From Planctomycetota bacterium (GTDB lineage: Bacteria; Planctomycetota; UBA1135; GCA-002686595): a DNA stretch of 64,000 nt. The stretch spans positions 558,001-622,000 of the forward strand of contig JADJQU010000001.1 in assembly GCA_016712565.1 (NCBI GenBank). Direction: 5' to 3'. Shown in pieces: positions 43,354 to 52,766 of this stretch. The notes under the pieces are model-generated. The model saw only the letters and a program-made list of their open reading frames with translations, did no database searches and was not told the origin of the DNA. Made by a program: the position numbers and the translations under genes. Numbering within the stretch: position 1 is the first letter of the stretch; the number at the start of each line of letters is the position of its first letter.

Positions 43354-44369
43354 GTAGCGAAAAGCGTCGCCGCGACCCGTGTTCCGTGTTTGCAGCCTGG
43401 TCGGTGTGGTGCCTGACCGTGCTGCTCGCCGTGCCCGCCCTGGGAAGGGAGCGGGGGGCGGAGCCCGCGCCCAACGAACCGCGGTCGGACGGCCTCGCCC
43501 CGCCCCAGGAGCCGGCGCCGGCGCCCGCGCCGAGTCCGGCCCCCAGTCCGGCCCCCAGTCCGGCCGTGCAGAAGCTGGAGACCGCCGCCCAACAGGTCCA
43601 GCACGCCACGGGCTTGAAGACACGTCTGCGGGGCCTGAAGGACGGGAACCGCAAGCAGTCCGTCGCCCAGGTGGTCGCGGCCTACCGCGCGGTGCGGCTC
43701 CACTGGCCCGAGGATGCAGAGGCCTGCGCCGAGGCCGGCTTCCGGGCCGGAGAGCTGCTGCGCGGGGAAGGGGATCCGGAGGGTGCCCGCGGCGAGTTCC
43801 TCTACGTGCGCGGGCTCTCCGCGCCCACGCCGTTCCGCTCGCGCGCCGGCCTCGAGCTGGGTCACCTGGAGCGGCGTTCCAAGCGCCACGCCCAGGCGCT
43901 CGCCGCCTACCTGGCGCTGGTGGACGACCCCAAGACCGAGCCCGAGTTCCGAGACGAGGCGGCCCTGTGGGCGGGCCGCGCCTACCTGGCCCTGGACAAG
44001 CCGGAGGAGGCGCGCCGGCAATGGAAAGCGGTGGCGGCGCGGGCGGAGGATCCGCTGCAGCGCATCGAGGCCTGGGATGAACTGGCGCTGGACCTGGTGG
44101 ACGTGGGCGATCTGGAGGGCGCGGCGGGTTGGATCGCGCGCGCGCGAGAGAGCCTGGCCGATGCCGCGCTGGAGGAGACCGCCCAGGGTGAGCGCGTGCG
44201 CAAGTCCCTCGAGCGCATGCGCGCCATCCGCAGGCTGGAGCGCGCGGTGTCGGCGCGCGACGCAGCCGGCGGATCGACGCCCGGTTCAACACCGAACTCG
44301 AAGCCGCCGTCGACGCCGAGGACGGAATCGGGGTCTGCCTCGGCGGCGGGGCCGCGCGGCGGCGGTTGA
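43350..44369 (+). CDS. Exported TPR-like protein coupled to the sigma factor
   Basis: 339 residues starting in an ATGA overlap with the sigma gene. A signal or signal-anchor segment (CSVFAAWSVWCLTVLLAVPA) is followed by a proline/alanine linker with repeated PSPAP units, then helical TPR-like repeats from about 75 to 290 (GARGEFLYVRGLSAPTPFRS, KRHAQALAAYLALVDDPKT) and a low-complexity Ser/Pro tail. No anti-sigma zinc motif is seen. Its position makes it a candidate regulator or envelope sensor for the sigma factor, but this is inference. Confidence 0.75.
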   Translation: MSSEKRRRDPCSVFAAWSVWCLTVLLAVPALGRERGAEPAPNEPRSDGLAPPQEPAPAPAPSPAPSPAPSPAVQKLETAAQQVQHATGLKTRLRGLKDGNRKQSVAQVVAAYRAVRLHWPEDAEACAEAGFRAGELLRGEGDPEGARGEFLYVRGLSAPTPFRSRAGLELGHLERRSKRHAQALAAYLALVDDPKTEPEFRDEAALWAGRAYLALDKPEEARRQWKAVAARAEDPLQRIEAWDELALDLVDVGDLEGAAGWIARARESLADAALEETAQGERVRKSLERMRAIRRLERAVSARDAAGGSTPGSTPNSKPPSTPRTESGSASAAGPRGGG

Positions 44370-44479
44370 AAAAACTACCCGCGACCCCATTGCAACGCTG
44401 GTGGGGGATCCGCTCTCACACCGACGCGTCGGCGGGCCGAAATGTTCGGACCGCACCAAGACGACGCTCGAGACATCGA

Positions 44480-44512
44480 AAGGCGGTTCCGATCTTCGGG
44501 TCGGGCCGCCTT
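44480..44512 (+). terminator. Hairpin between the sigma/TPR operon and the PduS/PduT pair
   Basis: AAGGCGG (44480-44486) pairs with CCGCCTT (44506-44512), with an inner CCGA/TCGG stem, followed by TTGTCTGTT. The remaining part of 44370-44736 shows no convincing gene, only the -10-like box listed next. Confidence 0.5.
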
Positions 44513-44685
44513 GTCTGTTCCAACGGCCTGCGCGGCGCCCGGCGCCGAGCGTTCCAGCGGCCCGCGAACGCGGTACGCCTTCGCGGGGCCGACGTCGACT
44601 GCGACGCGTGTGCGGGCCGTGGGGGGAGTTCCGGGACGGCGGAGTCGGCGGCACCCGCGATCCCGAGCAAGGCCGTCGGCCTCGC

Positions 44686-44691
44686 TATACT
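44686..44691 (+). promoter_or_regulatory. TATACT -10-like box before the PduS/PduT pair
   Basis: TATACT in CTCGCTATACTCC, 45 bases before the pduS-like ATG. It would give a leader of about 40 bases containing the GGAGGAA ribosome-binding site (44723-44729). No clear -35. Confidence 0.45.
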
Positions 44692-44736
44692 CCTGCCCCC
44701 TCGCGCTCCCTGGAGGACCGCGCGGAGGAAGCCCAC

Positions 44737-46041
44737 ATGCTCGCTGAACGACTGCGCACGAATGGAGTGGTCGGTGCCGGAGGCGCCGGCTTCCCGACGT
44801 ACAAGAAGCTCGAACGCGCCGTCGAGGTCGTGATCATGAACGCGGCCGAGTGCGAGCCCCTGCTCCACAAGGACAAGGAGCTGCTGCGCCACCACGGGGC
44901 CATGATCCTCGACGGGATGCAGCGCGTGATGCGCGAGGTCGGCAGCCGGCGCGGCATCATCGGCATCAAGAACAAGTACAAGGACCTGATCCACGACCTC
45001 GAGGTCGCCTGCGCGCCGTTGGGCATCCACGTCCATGCCCTGGGCGACTTCTACCCCGCCGGGGACGAGTTCATCACCGTCTTCGAGACCACCGGCCGGG
45101 TGATTCCGCCCGGCGGCCTGCCCGGGGACGTGGGCTGCTTGGTCACCAACGTCGAGACGCTGCTCAACGTGGCCCTCGACCGGCCGGTGACCCACAAGTT
45201 CCTGACGGTGGCGGGCGACGTCGCCCAGCCGGTGACCCTGCGGGCCCCCGTCGGAGCGAGCTACGGCGACGTCCTGCGCGCGGCGGGCGTGGCCCCCGAG
45301 AGCGTCGCGCACGTGCTCGTCGGCGGCGTGATGATGGGCAAGCTCTCCACGGGCATGGACGAGGTCGTCACGCGCACCACCGGCGGGCTGTTGTGCTTCC
45401 CGGTCGGGCACGTCCTGCCACGCCGCTACCTGGCCGACGCTCCCGCGCGCGACAAGATCGGCAAGTCCGCCTGCGACCAGTGCAGCTTCTGCACCGAAAT
45501 GTGTCCGCGCTACCTGATCGGCCATCCGGTGGAGCCGCACCTTGCCATGCGCGGGCTGGGCTTCAACATGGTCGGCGAGTCGCTGATGCTCTCCAGCCAG
45601 TTCTGCTGCGAGTGCAACCTGTGCTCGCTGTACGCCTGCCCCGAGGACCTGTTCCCCAAGGACGCCTGCGCGGACAACAAGGTCGCGCTGCGTGCCAGGA
45701 AGCTGCAGCATCCGGACACCGGCAAGAAGAACGTCAAGCCCCACAGCATGCAGGAGTACCGCCACGTGCCGCTGTCGAGCCTGATCAAGAAGCTCGGCCT
45801 CTCGGCCTACCGCAATGTCGGGCCGCTGGTCGAGATCGACTGGGACCTGGACCAGGTGCGGATCCCGCTCAAGCAGCACGTCGGCGCGCCCGCGCTCCCC
45901 TGCGTCGAGGTCGGACAGCGCGTCGTGGAGGGCCAGATGATCGGCCGTGCCCCCGCGGGCCTGGGCGTCGCCGTGCACGCCTCGATGGGCGGTTTCGTCG
46001 CGGAAATCGGCGAGAGCGTCGTGATCCGCCGCAACGACTGA
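44737..46041 (+). CDS. pduS: PduS-like flavin/Fe-S microcompartment electron-transfer protein (RnfC-related)
   Basis: 434 residues, colinear with PduS of propanediol microcompartments: a flavin-binding RnfC-like N-terminus (GVVGAGGAGFPTYKKLE, MNAAECEPLLHKDKELL), an SLBB domain (about 155-235), and two 4Fe-4S clusters with C246/C249/C252/C256 (CDQCSFCTEMC) and C290-C301 (CCECNLCSLYACP). The C-terminal barrel-sandwich segment begins RIPLKQHVGAPALPC. PduS is a corrin reductase/electron carrier in the Pdu system and binds PduT. ATG 44737 has an ideal ribosome-binding site. A PduT-like shell gene follows after 8 bases, with no other microcompartment genes in the window. Confidence 0.92.
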   Translation: MLAERLRTNGVVGAGGAGFPTYKKLERAVEVVIMNAAECEPLLHKDKELLRHHGAMILDGMQRVMREVGSRRGIIGIKNKYKDLIHDLEVACAPLGIHVHALGDFYPAGDEFITVFETTGRVIPPGGLPGDVGCLVTNVETLLNVALDRPVTHKFLTVAGDVAQPVTLRAPVGASYGDVLRAAGVAPESVAHVLVGGVMMGKLSTGMDEVVTRTTGGLLCFPVGHVLPRRYLADAPARDKIGKSACDQCSFCTEMCPRYLIGHPVEPHLAMRGLGFNMVGESLMLSSQFCCECNLCSLYACPEDLFPKDACADNKVALRARKLQHPDTGKKNVKPHSMQEYRHVPLSSLIKKLGLSAYRNVGPLVEIDWDLDQVRIPLKQHVGAPALPCVEVGQRVVEGQMIGRAPAGLGVAVHASMGGFVAEIGESVVIRRND

Positions 46042-46049
46042 GGACCCAC

Positions 46050-46610
46050 ATGAAGCGCATGGAAGCCCTGGGAATGCTCGAGCTCTCGTCGATCGCGGTC
46101 GCCTATCGCGTCGAGGACGCGATGCTCAAGGCCTCCGAGGTCGAGCTGCTCGTGGCGCGCACGATCTGTTCGGGCAAGTACATCGTGATGGTCGGCGGAC
46201 AGGTTTCCGCCGTCGAATCGAGCGTGCGGGCCGGCAAGGAGATCTCCCAGGAGGCGCTGATCGACGAGCTGATCATTCCCAACATCGACCAGCGCGTGTT
46301 CCCGGCGATCACCGGCGGAGTCGCGCTCGAGGACAGCGACAAGGACGCGCTGGGCGTGCTGGAGGCCTTCTCGGTCACGGCGATCGTCGAGGGCGCCGAC
46401 GCGGCGGTCAAGGCGGCCTCGGTGAAGCTCTTCCGCATCCACGTCGCGATGGCGATCGGCGGCAAGGGATTCCTGATGTTGACCGGCGCGGTCGGCGACG
46501 TGCAGGCGGCCGTCGAGGCCGGCGCCCGCAAGATCGCCGAGCGCGGCCTCCTGGTGGCCAAGGTGGTCATTCCGCGCCCCGACGACCGCATCTACCGCGA
46601 CATTTTCTAG
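46050..46610 (+). CDS. pduT: PduT-like tandem-BMC shell protein with Fe-S cysteine
   Basis: 187 residues made of two BMC domains (about 5-85 and 98-180), so a trimer-forming pseudohexameric (BMC-T) shell protein. The N-terminus MEALGMLELSSIAVAYRVED and the segment VARTICSGKYIVMVGGQVSA match PduT, including C40, the residue that in PduT binds a 4Fe-4S cluster at the trimer pore; the C-terminus LLVAKVVIPRPDDRIYRDIF also matches. It is co-transcribed with the PduS-like gene (8-base gap, GAGGA ribosome-binding site). Together they would pass electrons across a shell or interact without one. Confidence 0.94.
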   Translation: MKRMEALGMLELSSIAVAYRVEDAMLKASEVELLVARTICSGKYIVMVGGQVSAVESSVRAGKEISQEALIDELIIPNIDQRVFPAITGGVALEDSDKDALGVLEAFSVTAIVEGADAAVKAASVKLFRIHVAMAIGGKGFLMLTGAVGDVQAAVEAGARKIAERGLLVAKVVIPRPDDRIYRDIF

Positions 46611-46771
46611 GCCCGCCCCGGGGCGCGCGGCAGGCTCGCGGATTCCCGCGGCGCTCGGATCCCCTTCTGGGTCGTGGTGGGGAAGCGCCGGGCCCGAGCT
46701 TCGCCATCCGACGCCGTCGACCTGGCCGGAGTGCGTATCGAGTCCGTCCCGTGACGGGCTGAAGATCGGGC

Positions 46772-47347
46772 ATGAACCTGGCCCGTGGCCTGTTGCTCTG
46801 CTGTTCGCTCCTCTCGGGCGCCTGCGCGACGCAGGCAGCGGCGGGGGAGTTCGATCGCAGCGTCACCCTCGCGGCCGGTCCGCCGCGAATGGGCTCGCAG
46901 GGCTGGTCCGGCTACGGCGAACGGGTGCTGGTCTCGCTCCAGGCGCAGGGCCGCGGTCCAGGCTGGCCCTGCGGCATCGAGGCCGCCGTGCAATACGCGA
47001 ACGCCGAATCGAAGGACGACTCGTTCGACAGCAGCGTGGAGTTCTTCGCCGTGCAGTTCGGCGCGACGGAGGAATGGAGGCCCTTTTCGTGGCTGCGTCT
47101 GGTCGCGGGCGCCGGGCCGCGCCTGGGCCTGGCGAGAATGACCTACCCAGGCATGTTCAACCAGGTCAGCGAGAACGACGGCAGTCTCGGGGTCTACGCC
47201 CACGCCGGCCTGTTCGTTCGCATCCTGGGCGGACTGTGCCTCGGCCTCGACGGACAGTGGGCGGATGGCTCGGACTATCGGTTGAACGACGAAAACCGCG
47301 CGGCCCAGGTGTCCGTGCTGCTCCTCTCCTTGCGCTGGGAGTACTGA
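46772..47347 (+). CDS. Outer-membrane beta-barrel-like lipoprotein or exported protein
   Basis: 191-residue exported protein with a signal peptide whose end, LLSGAC, fits a lipobox. The mature chain is rich in alternating hydrophobic beta strands (GIEAAVQYANAESKD, WLRLVAGAGPRLGLARM, SLGVYAHAGLFVRILGGLCL) and ends with the aromatic strand LRWEY typical of barrels. No family recognised. It is 160 bases after the PduT-like stop and probably transcribed separately. Function unknown; a small outer-membrane barrel is the best structural guess. Confidence 0.7.
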   Translation: MNLARGLLLCCSLLSGACATQAAAGEFDRSVTLAAGPPRMGSQGWSGYGERVLVSLQAQGRGPGWPCGIEAAVQYANAESKDDSFDSSVEFFAVQFGATEEWRPFSWLRLVAGAGPRLGLARMTYPGMFNQVSENDGSLGVYAHAGLFVRILGGLCLGLDGQWADGSDYRLNDENRAAQVSVLLLSLRWEY

Positions 47348-47501
47348 TCCCATGCTCGACCTGGCGCGCACGCGAGGGCACCGAGGGCGCGAGTCGTTCG
47401 ATCACGACGGGGCCTTGATCCTCCCTTTGCATTCTTCGGAATGATCCACACGTCCCTGCCCCAGTCTGTGTCCGTTCTCCGTCGACCTCCCCCGATCGCC
47501 C

Positions 47502-49378
47502 ATGCCCGAACTGGATCCCACCACCCAACCGAGCGCCCACGTCGAGGAACTGATCCGCGAGCTGGGCGAACTGCGGGCGGAGATGCTGGCCCTGGAGGCG
47601 CGCGTGCTCGAGCGCATGCCCAAGGTCCACCCGTCCCACCTGGCGAGCGCCCGAAACCTGCTGCACTACGCGGTGCTGCGACGCCACGACGCGCGCGGCC
47701 TGCAGACGAAGCTCACGGCACTGGGGTTGTCCTCGCTCGGCCGCTGCGAGGCCCATGTGCTGGCCACGATCGAGTCGGTCCTGTTCGCCCTGCACCGCAT
47801 GGGGGGGCTGGTCGACGATCCTGGCGCGCGCGCTCGGCGCGCTATCCCGGCTTCGCGGAAGGACAGGCGCTGCTCAAACGGCATACGGACGACCTGCTCG
47901 GGCCGGAGCAGGAAGAGCGGCGCGTGCGCATCATGGTGACCCTCCCCGACGAATCGGCCCTGGACTTCGCCCTGGCCCGGCGTCTCCTGGAGCGCGGCGT
48001 CGAATGCGTGCGCATCAACTGCGCCCACGGAGATCGGGACACCTGGGAGCGCATGCTCGCCAACCTGCGTCGCGCCGAGGAGCTGACCGGGAGGTCGGTT
48101 CGCGTGCTGATGGACCTGGCCGGCCCGAAGTTGCGCACCGGGCCGCTCGAACCCGGGCCGCGCGTGCTCAAGCTCAAGCCGCAGCGTGACGCGCTGGGGA
48201 GCGTCGTGCGGCCGGCCCGCGTGTGGGTGAGCGCCGTCGAAGCCCGCGTCCCGCCCGCGGCCCCCGCGGACGGGGAGGTCGGCATCCCGGCCGCACTGCT
48301 GGCGAAGGTCGCCGTGCTCGACCAACTCGAACTCACCGACGCACGCGGCGCCTCGCGCGCCTGGACCGCCGTCGCGATCGCCGAGGGCGGCGTGTGGTTC
48401 GAGAGCTCGGCCACGACCTACTGCGTGCCGGGGTGCAAGCTGCGGCTCTCCCGCGACGGCCGGCCCCTCGGCGACGGGGTCCTGGGGCCCATCGAGGCCC
48501 TGCCGGGAGAACTGTTGTTGCAGCGCGGCGACACGCTCCTGTTGACCCGCGAGCTCTCCCCGGGGCGTGACGCTCGACGCGACGCCGCCGGCGCGCTCCT
48601 CGAGCCCGCGCGCATCGGCTGCACGCTGCCGGAGGTGTTCGAGGACGTGCGCGTCGGCGAGAGCGTCTGGTTCGACGACGGGCGCATCGGCGGCGTGATC
48701 CGCGGCGTGAACGAGCGGCATCTCGAACTCGAGGTGACGCAGGCGGGTCCGCGCGGCGCGCGCCTGGGTGCCGACAAGGGCATCAACCTGCCGGAGAGTC
48801 GACTGCGCCTGCCGGCCCTGACGGCCAAGGACCTGCAGGACCTCGAGTTCATCGCCGAGCATGCCGACATGGTCGCGCTGTCCTTCGTGCACGAGGCCGC
48901 GGACGTGCATCTGCTCGGAGGTCAGCTCGAGCGGCTGGGACATGGGGAACTGGGGATCGTGCTCAAGATCGAGACTCGGCGCGCCTTCGAACAGTTGCCG
49001 AGCCTGCTCTTGGCGGCCATGCGCAGCCCGCGCGATGGCGTGATGATCGCCCGCGGCGACCTGGCCGTGGAGGTGGGCTGGGAGCGTCTCGCCGAGGTTC
49101 AGGAGGAGATTCTGTGGATCTGCGAGGCCGCGCACATTCCGGTCATCTGGGCCACTCAGGTGCTCGAGAGCCTGGCGAAGACGGGTCGGCCGTCGCGGGC
49201 CGAGATCACCGACGCCGCCATGAGCGAACGGGCCGAGTGCGTGATGCTCAACAAGGGCCCGCAGATCGACGCGGCCGTCGAAGTCCTCGACGACATCCTG
49301 CGCCGCATGCAGGGCCACCAACGCAAGAAGAGCGCCATGCTGCGACCGCTGCGCATCGCCGCGCTCTTCGAGGGCTAA
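47502..49378 (+). CDS. Atypical pyruvate kinase with N-terminal extension (single-base frameshift)
   Basis: About 625 residues. The pyruvate-kinase barrel is clear: IMVTLPDESALDFALARRLL, CVRINCAHGDRDTWERM, MDLAGPKLRTGPL, ALSFVHEAAD, IARGDLAVE, VIWATQVLESLAKTGRPSRA and CVMLNKGPQ. It has a helical N-terminal extension of about 120 residues (PSHLASARNLLHYAVLRRHD) and lacks the usual C-terminal allosteric domain, ending at MLRPLRIAALFEG. The frame breaks between 47801 (a run of seven G) and 47821; adding a base joins GGLVDD to WRARSARYPGFAEG. Expected reaction: PEP + ADP to pyruvate + ATP. The TAA stop lies within the end of an inverted-repeat element. Confidence 0.85.
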
Positions 49379-49546
49379 GAGCACGTCCTAAAACCTCTGG
49401 GGCCCCTTGGCCGCCCCGTGGCTCGCGCCCGCGTCGTTGCGCCTCCTCCGAGGTCTTGCCAGGCGAATACGCGTCGTCGCCGCGCCTTGCGGATCGCGGC
49501 CCCGGAACATCCAAGCGGCCCCAGAGGTTTTAGGACGTGCTCTTAG
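49375..49546. mobile_element. 172-bp MITE-like element with perfect 30-bp terminal inverted repeats
   Basis: CTAAGAGCAC...TGGGGCC (49375-49404) is an exact inverted copy of 49517-49546. Similarity extends a few bases further inward (CTTGG). The ends can be read as AGAGCACGTC... flanked by TA on both sides, as for Tc1/IS630-type insertions. The inside is GC-rich, without a coding signal. It sits between the convergent pyruvate kinase and protein kinase genes; its left end supplies the pyruvate kinase stop codon. It could also act as a bidirectional terminator hairpin. Confidence 0.75.
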
Positions 49547-49595
49547 GTGGTCAGCGTGTTGCAGTGAACACGCGCCGTCGCGGCGCTGCCCGCGG

Positions 49596-52500
49596 CTAGC
49601 GGGCCCGGCGCGCGGCTTCGGCGCGCAGCTCGGCCGCACGGGCCGGCTCGCCGGCGGCCAGGGCGAGCTTCGCGCGCCCCTCCAGGGCCGCCAGCACCTC
49701 GACGTGGCCCTGGCCCAGGAGCCGGGCGAGCTCCTGCGCGGCCTGCGTCAGCCGGTCGTCGTCGCCCGCCGCCGCCGCCAGCCGCGCCCGGGCCGCCGGT
49801 GGGAGCCAACGGGCATCGAGGTCGAGCTTCTCGGCGGCGGCCACGGCCTCGAAGGCCGCCAGGGAATCCGCAACCGCGCCGCGGGCCTCGGCTTCCAGGC
49901 CGCGCGCGAAGTTCCACTGGGCGGCCAGGGACGCGCGTCCGGGATTGGCCGCCACGTAGTCCCCAAGGGCCCGGCTGGTCGACGCGGCCAGGTCGAGCTC
50001 CCCCGCGCGGATCTGCAGGCGCGCCAGGCTGCCCTGCAGGCGCGCGAGCCGCAGGGCCGCGTTGGAATCCTGCTGATCGCGCGTGAATTTCACGGCGCGC
50101 TCGAGCTGCTCCTTCGCTTCGGCGAACCGGCCGGCCGCCTCCAGGGCAAGACCCAGGTTGTTCAAGGCCACCGCGTGGCGCGTGGAGGTCGGGCCCTCGG
50201 CGGCGAGCAGCGGATCGACCAGGTCCCGGTACAGCTCCCCGGATCGCCGCCAGTTTCCGCGCCGCGATTCCAGGAGCGCCAGGTTCATGCCGCAGGTCAG
50301 CCGCTGGGGGAAGGTCGGCTGCGTGACGCGCTCGAACGTGCTCCACGCGTCCTCGAAGGCGTGCGCCGCCTCGTCGCGCCGTCCCAAGTCGTCGAGCAGG
50401 CCGGCGTAGTTGGAGCCGAAGATCGCCACCGCCGGGCTGTCCTTGCCGTACACGAGTTCGCCCGTGCGCAGCAGTTCCTCGAACACCGGCAGGGCCTCCG
50501 CGGGCCGCTCCAGGTGCTTCAGCGACAGCGCCAGCGTGTTCAGACTCGCCAGCGTGCCGGGGTAGGCCAGTCCGAACAGCTCGCGCTGCAGCTCGATCGC
50601 CTCCCGCGCGTCGCGGGCGGCCGGTTCCAGGCGCTTGGCCGCGTAGAGCGTGTGCGCGCGGTTGGGGAGCACCACCTGCCGCAGTTCCCGCGCGTCCCCG
50701 CGGGTCTCGGGCACGAGCGCCAGGGCCTCCTCGTAGAAGGCCAGGGCCTCGTCCGTCTTGCGCTCGGCCGTGGCCACCGCGGCCATGCCCACCAGGATGC
50801 GCAACTCGTCGTCCTTCGCCGCCGAGCGCTGGGCGCGGCAGATGGCCAGCGCCCGCTCCATCTCGCGCCGCGCGTCCGGGGAGCCCAGGGCCCGCAGGGT
50901 CCAGCCCAGGCGATAGTGGGTCTCGCCGCACTCCGGCGAATCCTCGCCGTGGAGCCCTGCGCCCTCCTTCAGGGCCGTCTCGAACAGCTCCCGCGCCTTC
51001 TGGTGCTCGCCCAGACCCGCGTAGCTCGAGCCCATGCGCAAGCGCAGCCGCCGGCGCACTTCGGGCTGGTCCGCCAGCTCGCGGTCGAGCTTCGCCGCGG
51101 CCTCGTCCAGCAGTTGGCGGGCGCGCACGTCCTCCCCGCGCGAGATCGCCGGATCCGCCGCGCCGAAGAGCTCCACCAGGAAATCCGCCACGGCACCGGA
51201 ATCGCGGGCGGAAAGCGTGGCGAGCCGCGACTGTTCACGCGCCTCGTTCTCGGACTTCTCCGCCGCGGTGCGGGCCCTCCGCGCTTCCCCCAGGGCGAGT
51301 TCCAGTTGGCCCGCGTGCCGCTTGGTGACCCCGTAGAGGCCCAGGGGCACGCCCAGGACCAGCGTCAGGGCCAGGGCCGCGGAACTGGCGAGAGCCGGGT
51401 TGCGCGCGACCCACAGCCGGGTGCGCAGGAGCATGCCCGGCGGTCGCGCCTCGATCGGCCGGCGGGCGAGCACGTTCTCGAGGTCCCGGGCGAAACTCGC
51501 CGCGTCGCGGTAGCGCCGCTTGGGGTCGCGCTCCATGGCCTGGAGGCACACGGTCTCGAGCTCGCGCGGCACCGCGCGGTTGCGGGCGCGGATCGAGTCG
51601 GGCCGGCCGGCCTCGATGGCCTGGCGCGTGGCGCTGGTGTTGGTCTCCAGGTAGGGGACCTGCAGCGTCAGCGCTTCGTAGAGCGTCACGCCCAGGGAAT
51701 ACACGTCGCTCGCCTCGCCCACCGCGCGCGTGTCGCCGCGCACCTGCTCGGGCGACATGTAGAGCAGCGTGCCGAGTGCGGCGCCGGTGGCGGTGACTCG
51801 CGCGCCCGCGGCGCCGTCCGCGCCGCCCTCCACGGCCGCCAGGCCGAAGTCGAACAGCCGCGCGCGCCCGTCGGCCGTGAGCGCGATGTTCGAGGGCTTG
51901 ACGTCGCGGTGCAGCACGCCGCGCGAGTGGGCGTGGGCCAGGGCCAGGGCGACCTGGATCGCGACGCGCACCGCGGCTTGGACCCACGTCCCTTCGAAGA
52001 CCTGCGCGCGCGCATCCTCGGTTTCGGTCGCCGCCCTTAGGCTCGCGCGGGGCGCCTGGGGCGGGCGCAGCAGGGCGGCGAGGTCCGCCCCCGAGAGACT
52101 CTCCGGCGCGCGGCCCGCCAGTCGTTCGATCACTTCGGCGAGGGTCGCGCCCTCGAACAGCTCCATGGCGAAATACGGCACGCCCTGGGCCTCGCCGACG
52201 GTGTGGATCGGCACGATGCCCGGGTGCTGCAGCTTGGCCACGGCTTCGGCTTCGCGCCGGAAGCGCTCGCGGGCCTTGGGGAAGTACAGGCTCTCGGGCC
52301 GGATCACCTTGAGGGCCACGCTGCGGCCCAAGGGCTCCTGCACCGCGCGGTAGACGACGCCCATGCCGCCTCCGCCGAGCCGCGCGAGCAGCCGGAACTC
52401 CCCCAGGCGCTCGGGGAATTCGCGCTCGCCGAACGCCGGGGTGCGGTTCAAGAGCCCGGCCTGATGCAGGGCCGCCAGTCGCCGTCGCAATTCCGGCGCA

Positions 52501-52631
52501 TGCTCGGGGTGTTCGCTGCAGGCGGCTTCCACCGCCGCGGCCAGTTCCGCGGGCCCGCGCTCCAGGCAGGCCGAGAGCAACTCGCCCGCGGGATCGCGGT
52601 CCTCCTCTGCGCCCGTCTGGTCCGCGGCCAT
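49596..52631 (-). CDS. Membrane Ser/Thr protein kinase with TPR tail
   Basis: 1011 residues. A short N-terminal helical region is followed by a PknB-like kinase domain (about 77-390): glycine loop LGGGGMGVVYRA, VALKVI (catalytic Lys), HRDVKPSNIAL (241-251) and DFGLA (261-265), APE equivalent SPEQ. An insertion (about 172-210) lies between the lobes' conserved parts. One transmembrane helix (about 415-436) leads to a long exported or periplasmic TPR region (about 500-1000). The kinase is complete and likely active. It is divergent from a sigma-factor gene, the standard planctomycete kinase/sigma arrangement, so it may control that factor. Confidence 0.93.
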   Translation of the reverse strand: MAADQTGAEEDRDPAGELLSACLERGPAELAAAVEAACSEHPEHAPELRRRLAALHQAGLLNRTPAFGEREFPERLGEFRLLARLGGGGMGVVYRAVQEPLGRSVALKVIRPESLYFPKARERFRREAEAVAKLQHPGIVPIHTVGEAQGVPYFAMELFEGATLAEVIERLAGRAPESLSGADLAALLRPPQAPRASLRAATETEDARAQVFEGTWVQAAVRVAIQVALALAHAHSRGVLHRDVKPSNIALTADGRARLFDFGLAAVEGGADGAAGARVTATGAALGTLLYMSPEQVRGDTRAVGEASDVYSLGVTLYEALTLQVPYLETNTSATRQAIEAGRPDSIRARNRAVPRELETVCLQAMERDPKRRYRDAASFARDLENVLARRPIEARPPGMLLRTRLWVARNPALASSAALALTLVLGVPLGLYGVTKRHAGQLELALGEARRARTAAEKSENEAREQSRLATLSARDSGAVADFLVELFGAADPAISRGEDVRARQLLDEAAAKLDRELADQPEVRRRLRLRMGSSYAGLGEHQKARELFETALKEGAGLHGEDSPECGETHYRLGWTLRALGSPDARREMERALAICRAQRSAAKDDELRILVGMAAVATAERKTDEALAFYEEALALVPETRGDARELRQVVLPNRAHTLYAAKRLEPAARDAREAIELQRELFGLAYPGTLASLNTLALSLKHLERPAEALPVFEELLRTGELVYGKDSPAVAIFGSNYAGLLDDLGRRDEAAHAFEDAWSTFERVTQPTFPQRLTCGMNLALLESRRGNWRRSGELYRDLVDPLLAAEGPTSTRHAVALNNLGLALEAAGRFAEAKEQLERAVKFTRDQQDSNAALRLARLQGSLARLQIRAGELDLAASTSRALGDYVAANPGRASLAAQWNFARGLEAEARGAVADSLAAFEAVAAAEKLDLDARWLPPAARARLAAAAGDDDRLTQAAQELARLLGQGHVEVLAALEGRAKLALAAGEPARAAELRAEAARRAR

Positions 52632-52766
52632 GCCCTGAGACTCCCCTGGAGGCCGCGGGACATCAAGCCCGGGGTGGGGGAGCCGGCCGCCCCACGCCCG
52701 GCGCGGCCTGGGCGCGCGCCCGGCGGTACGATTCCGTGCGCCCGCGGGGCGCCGTCCACCGACCCC

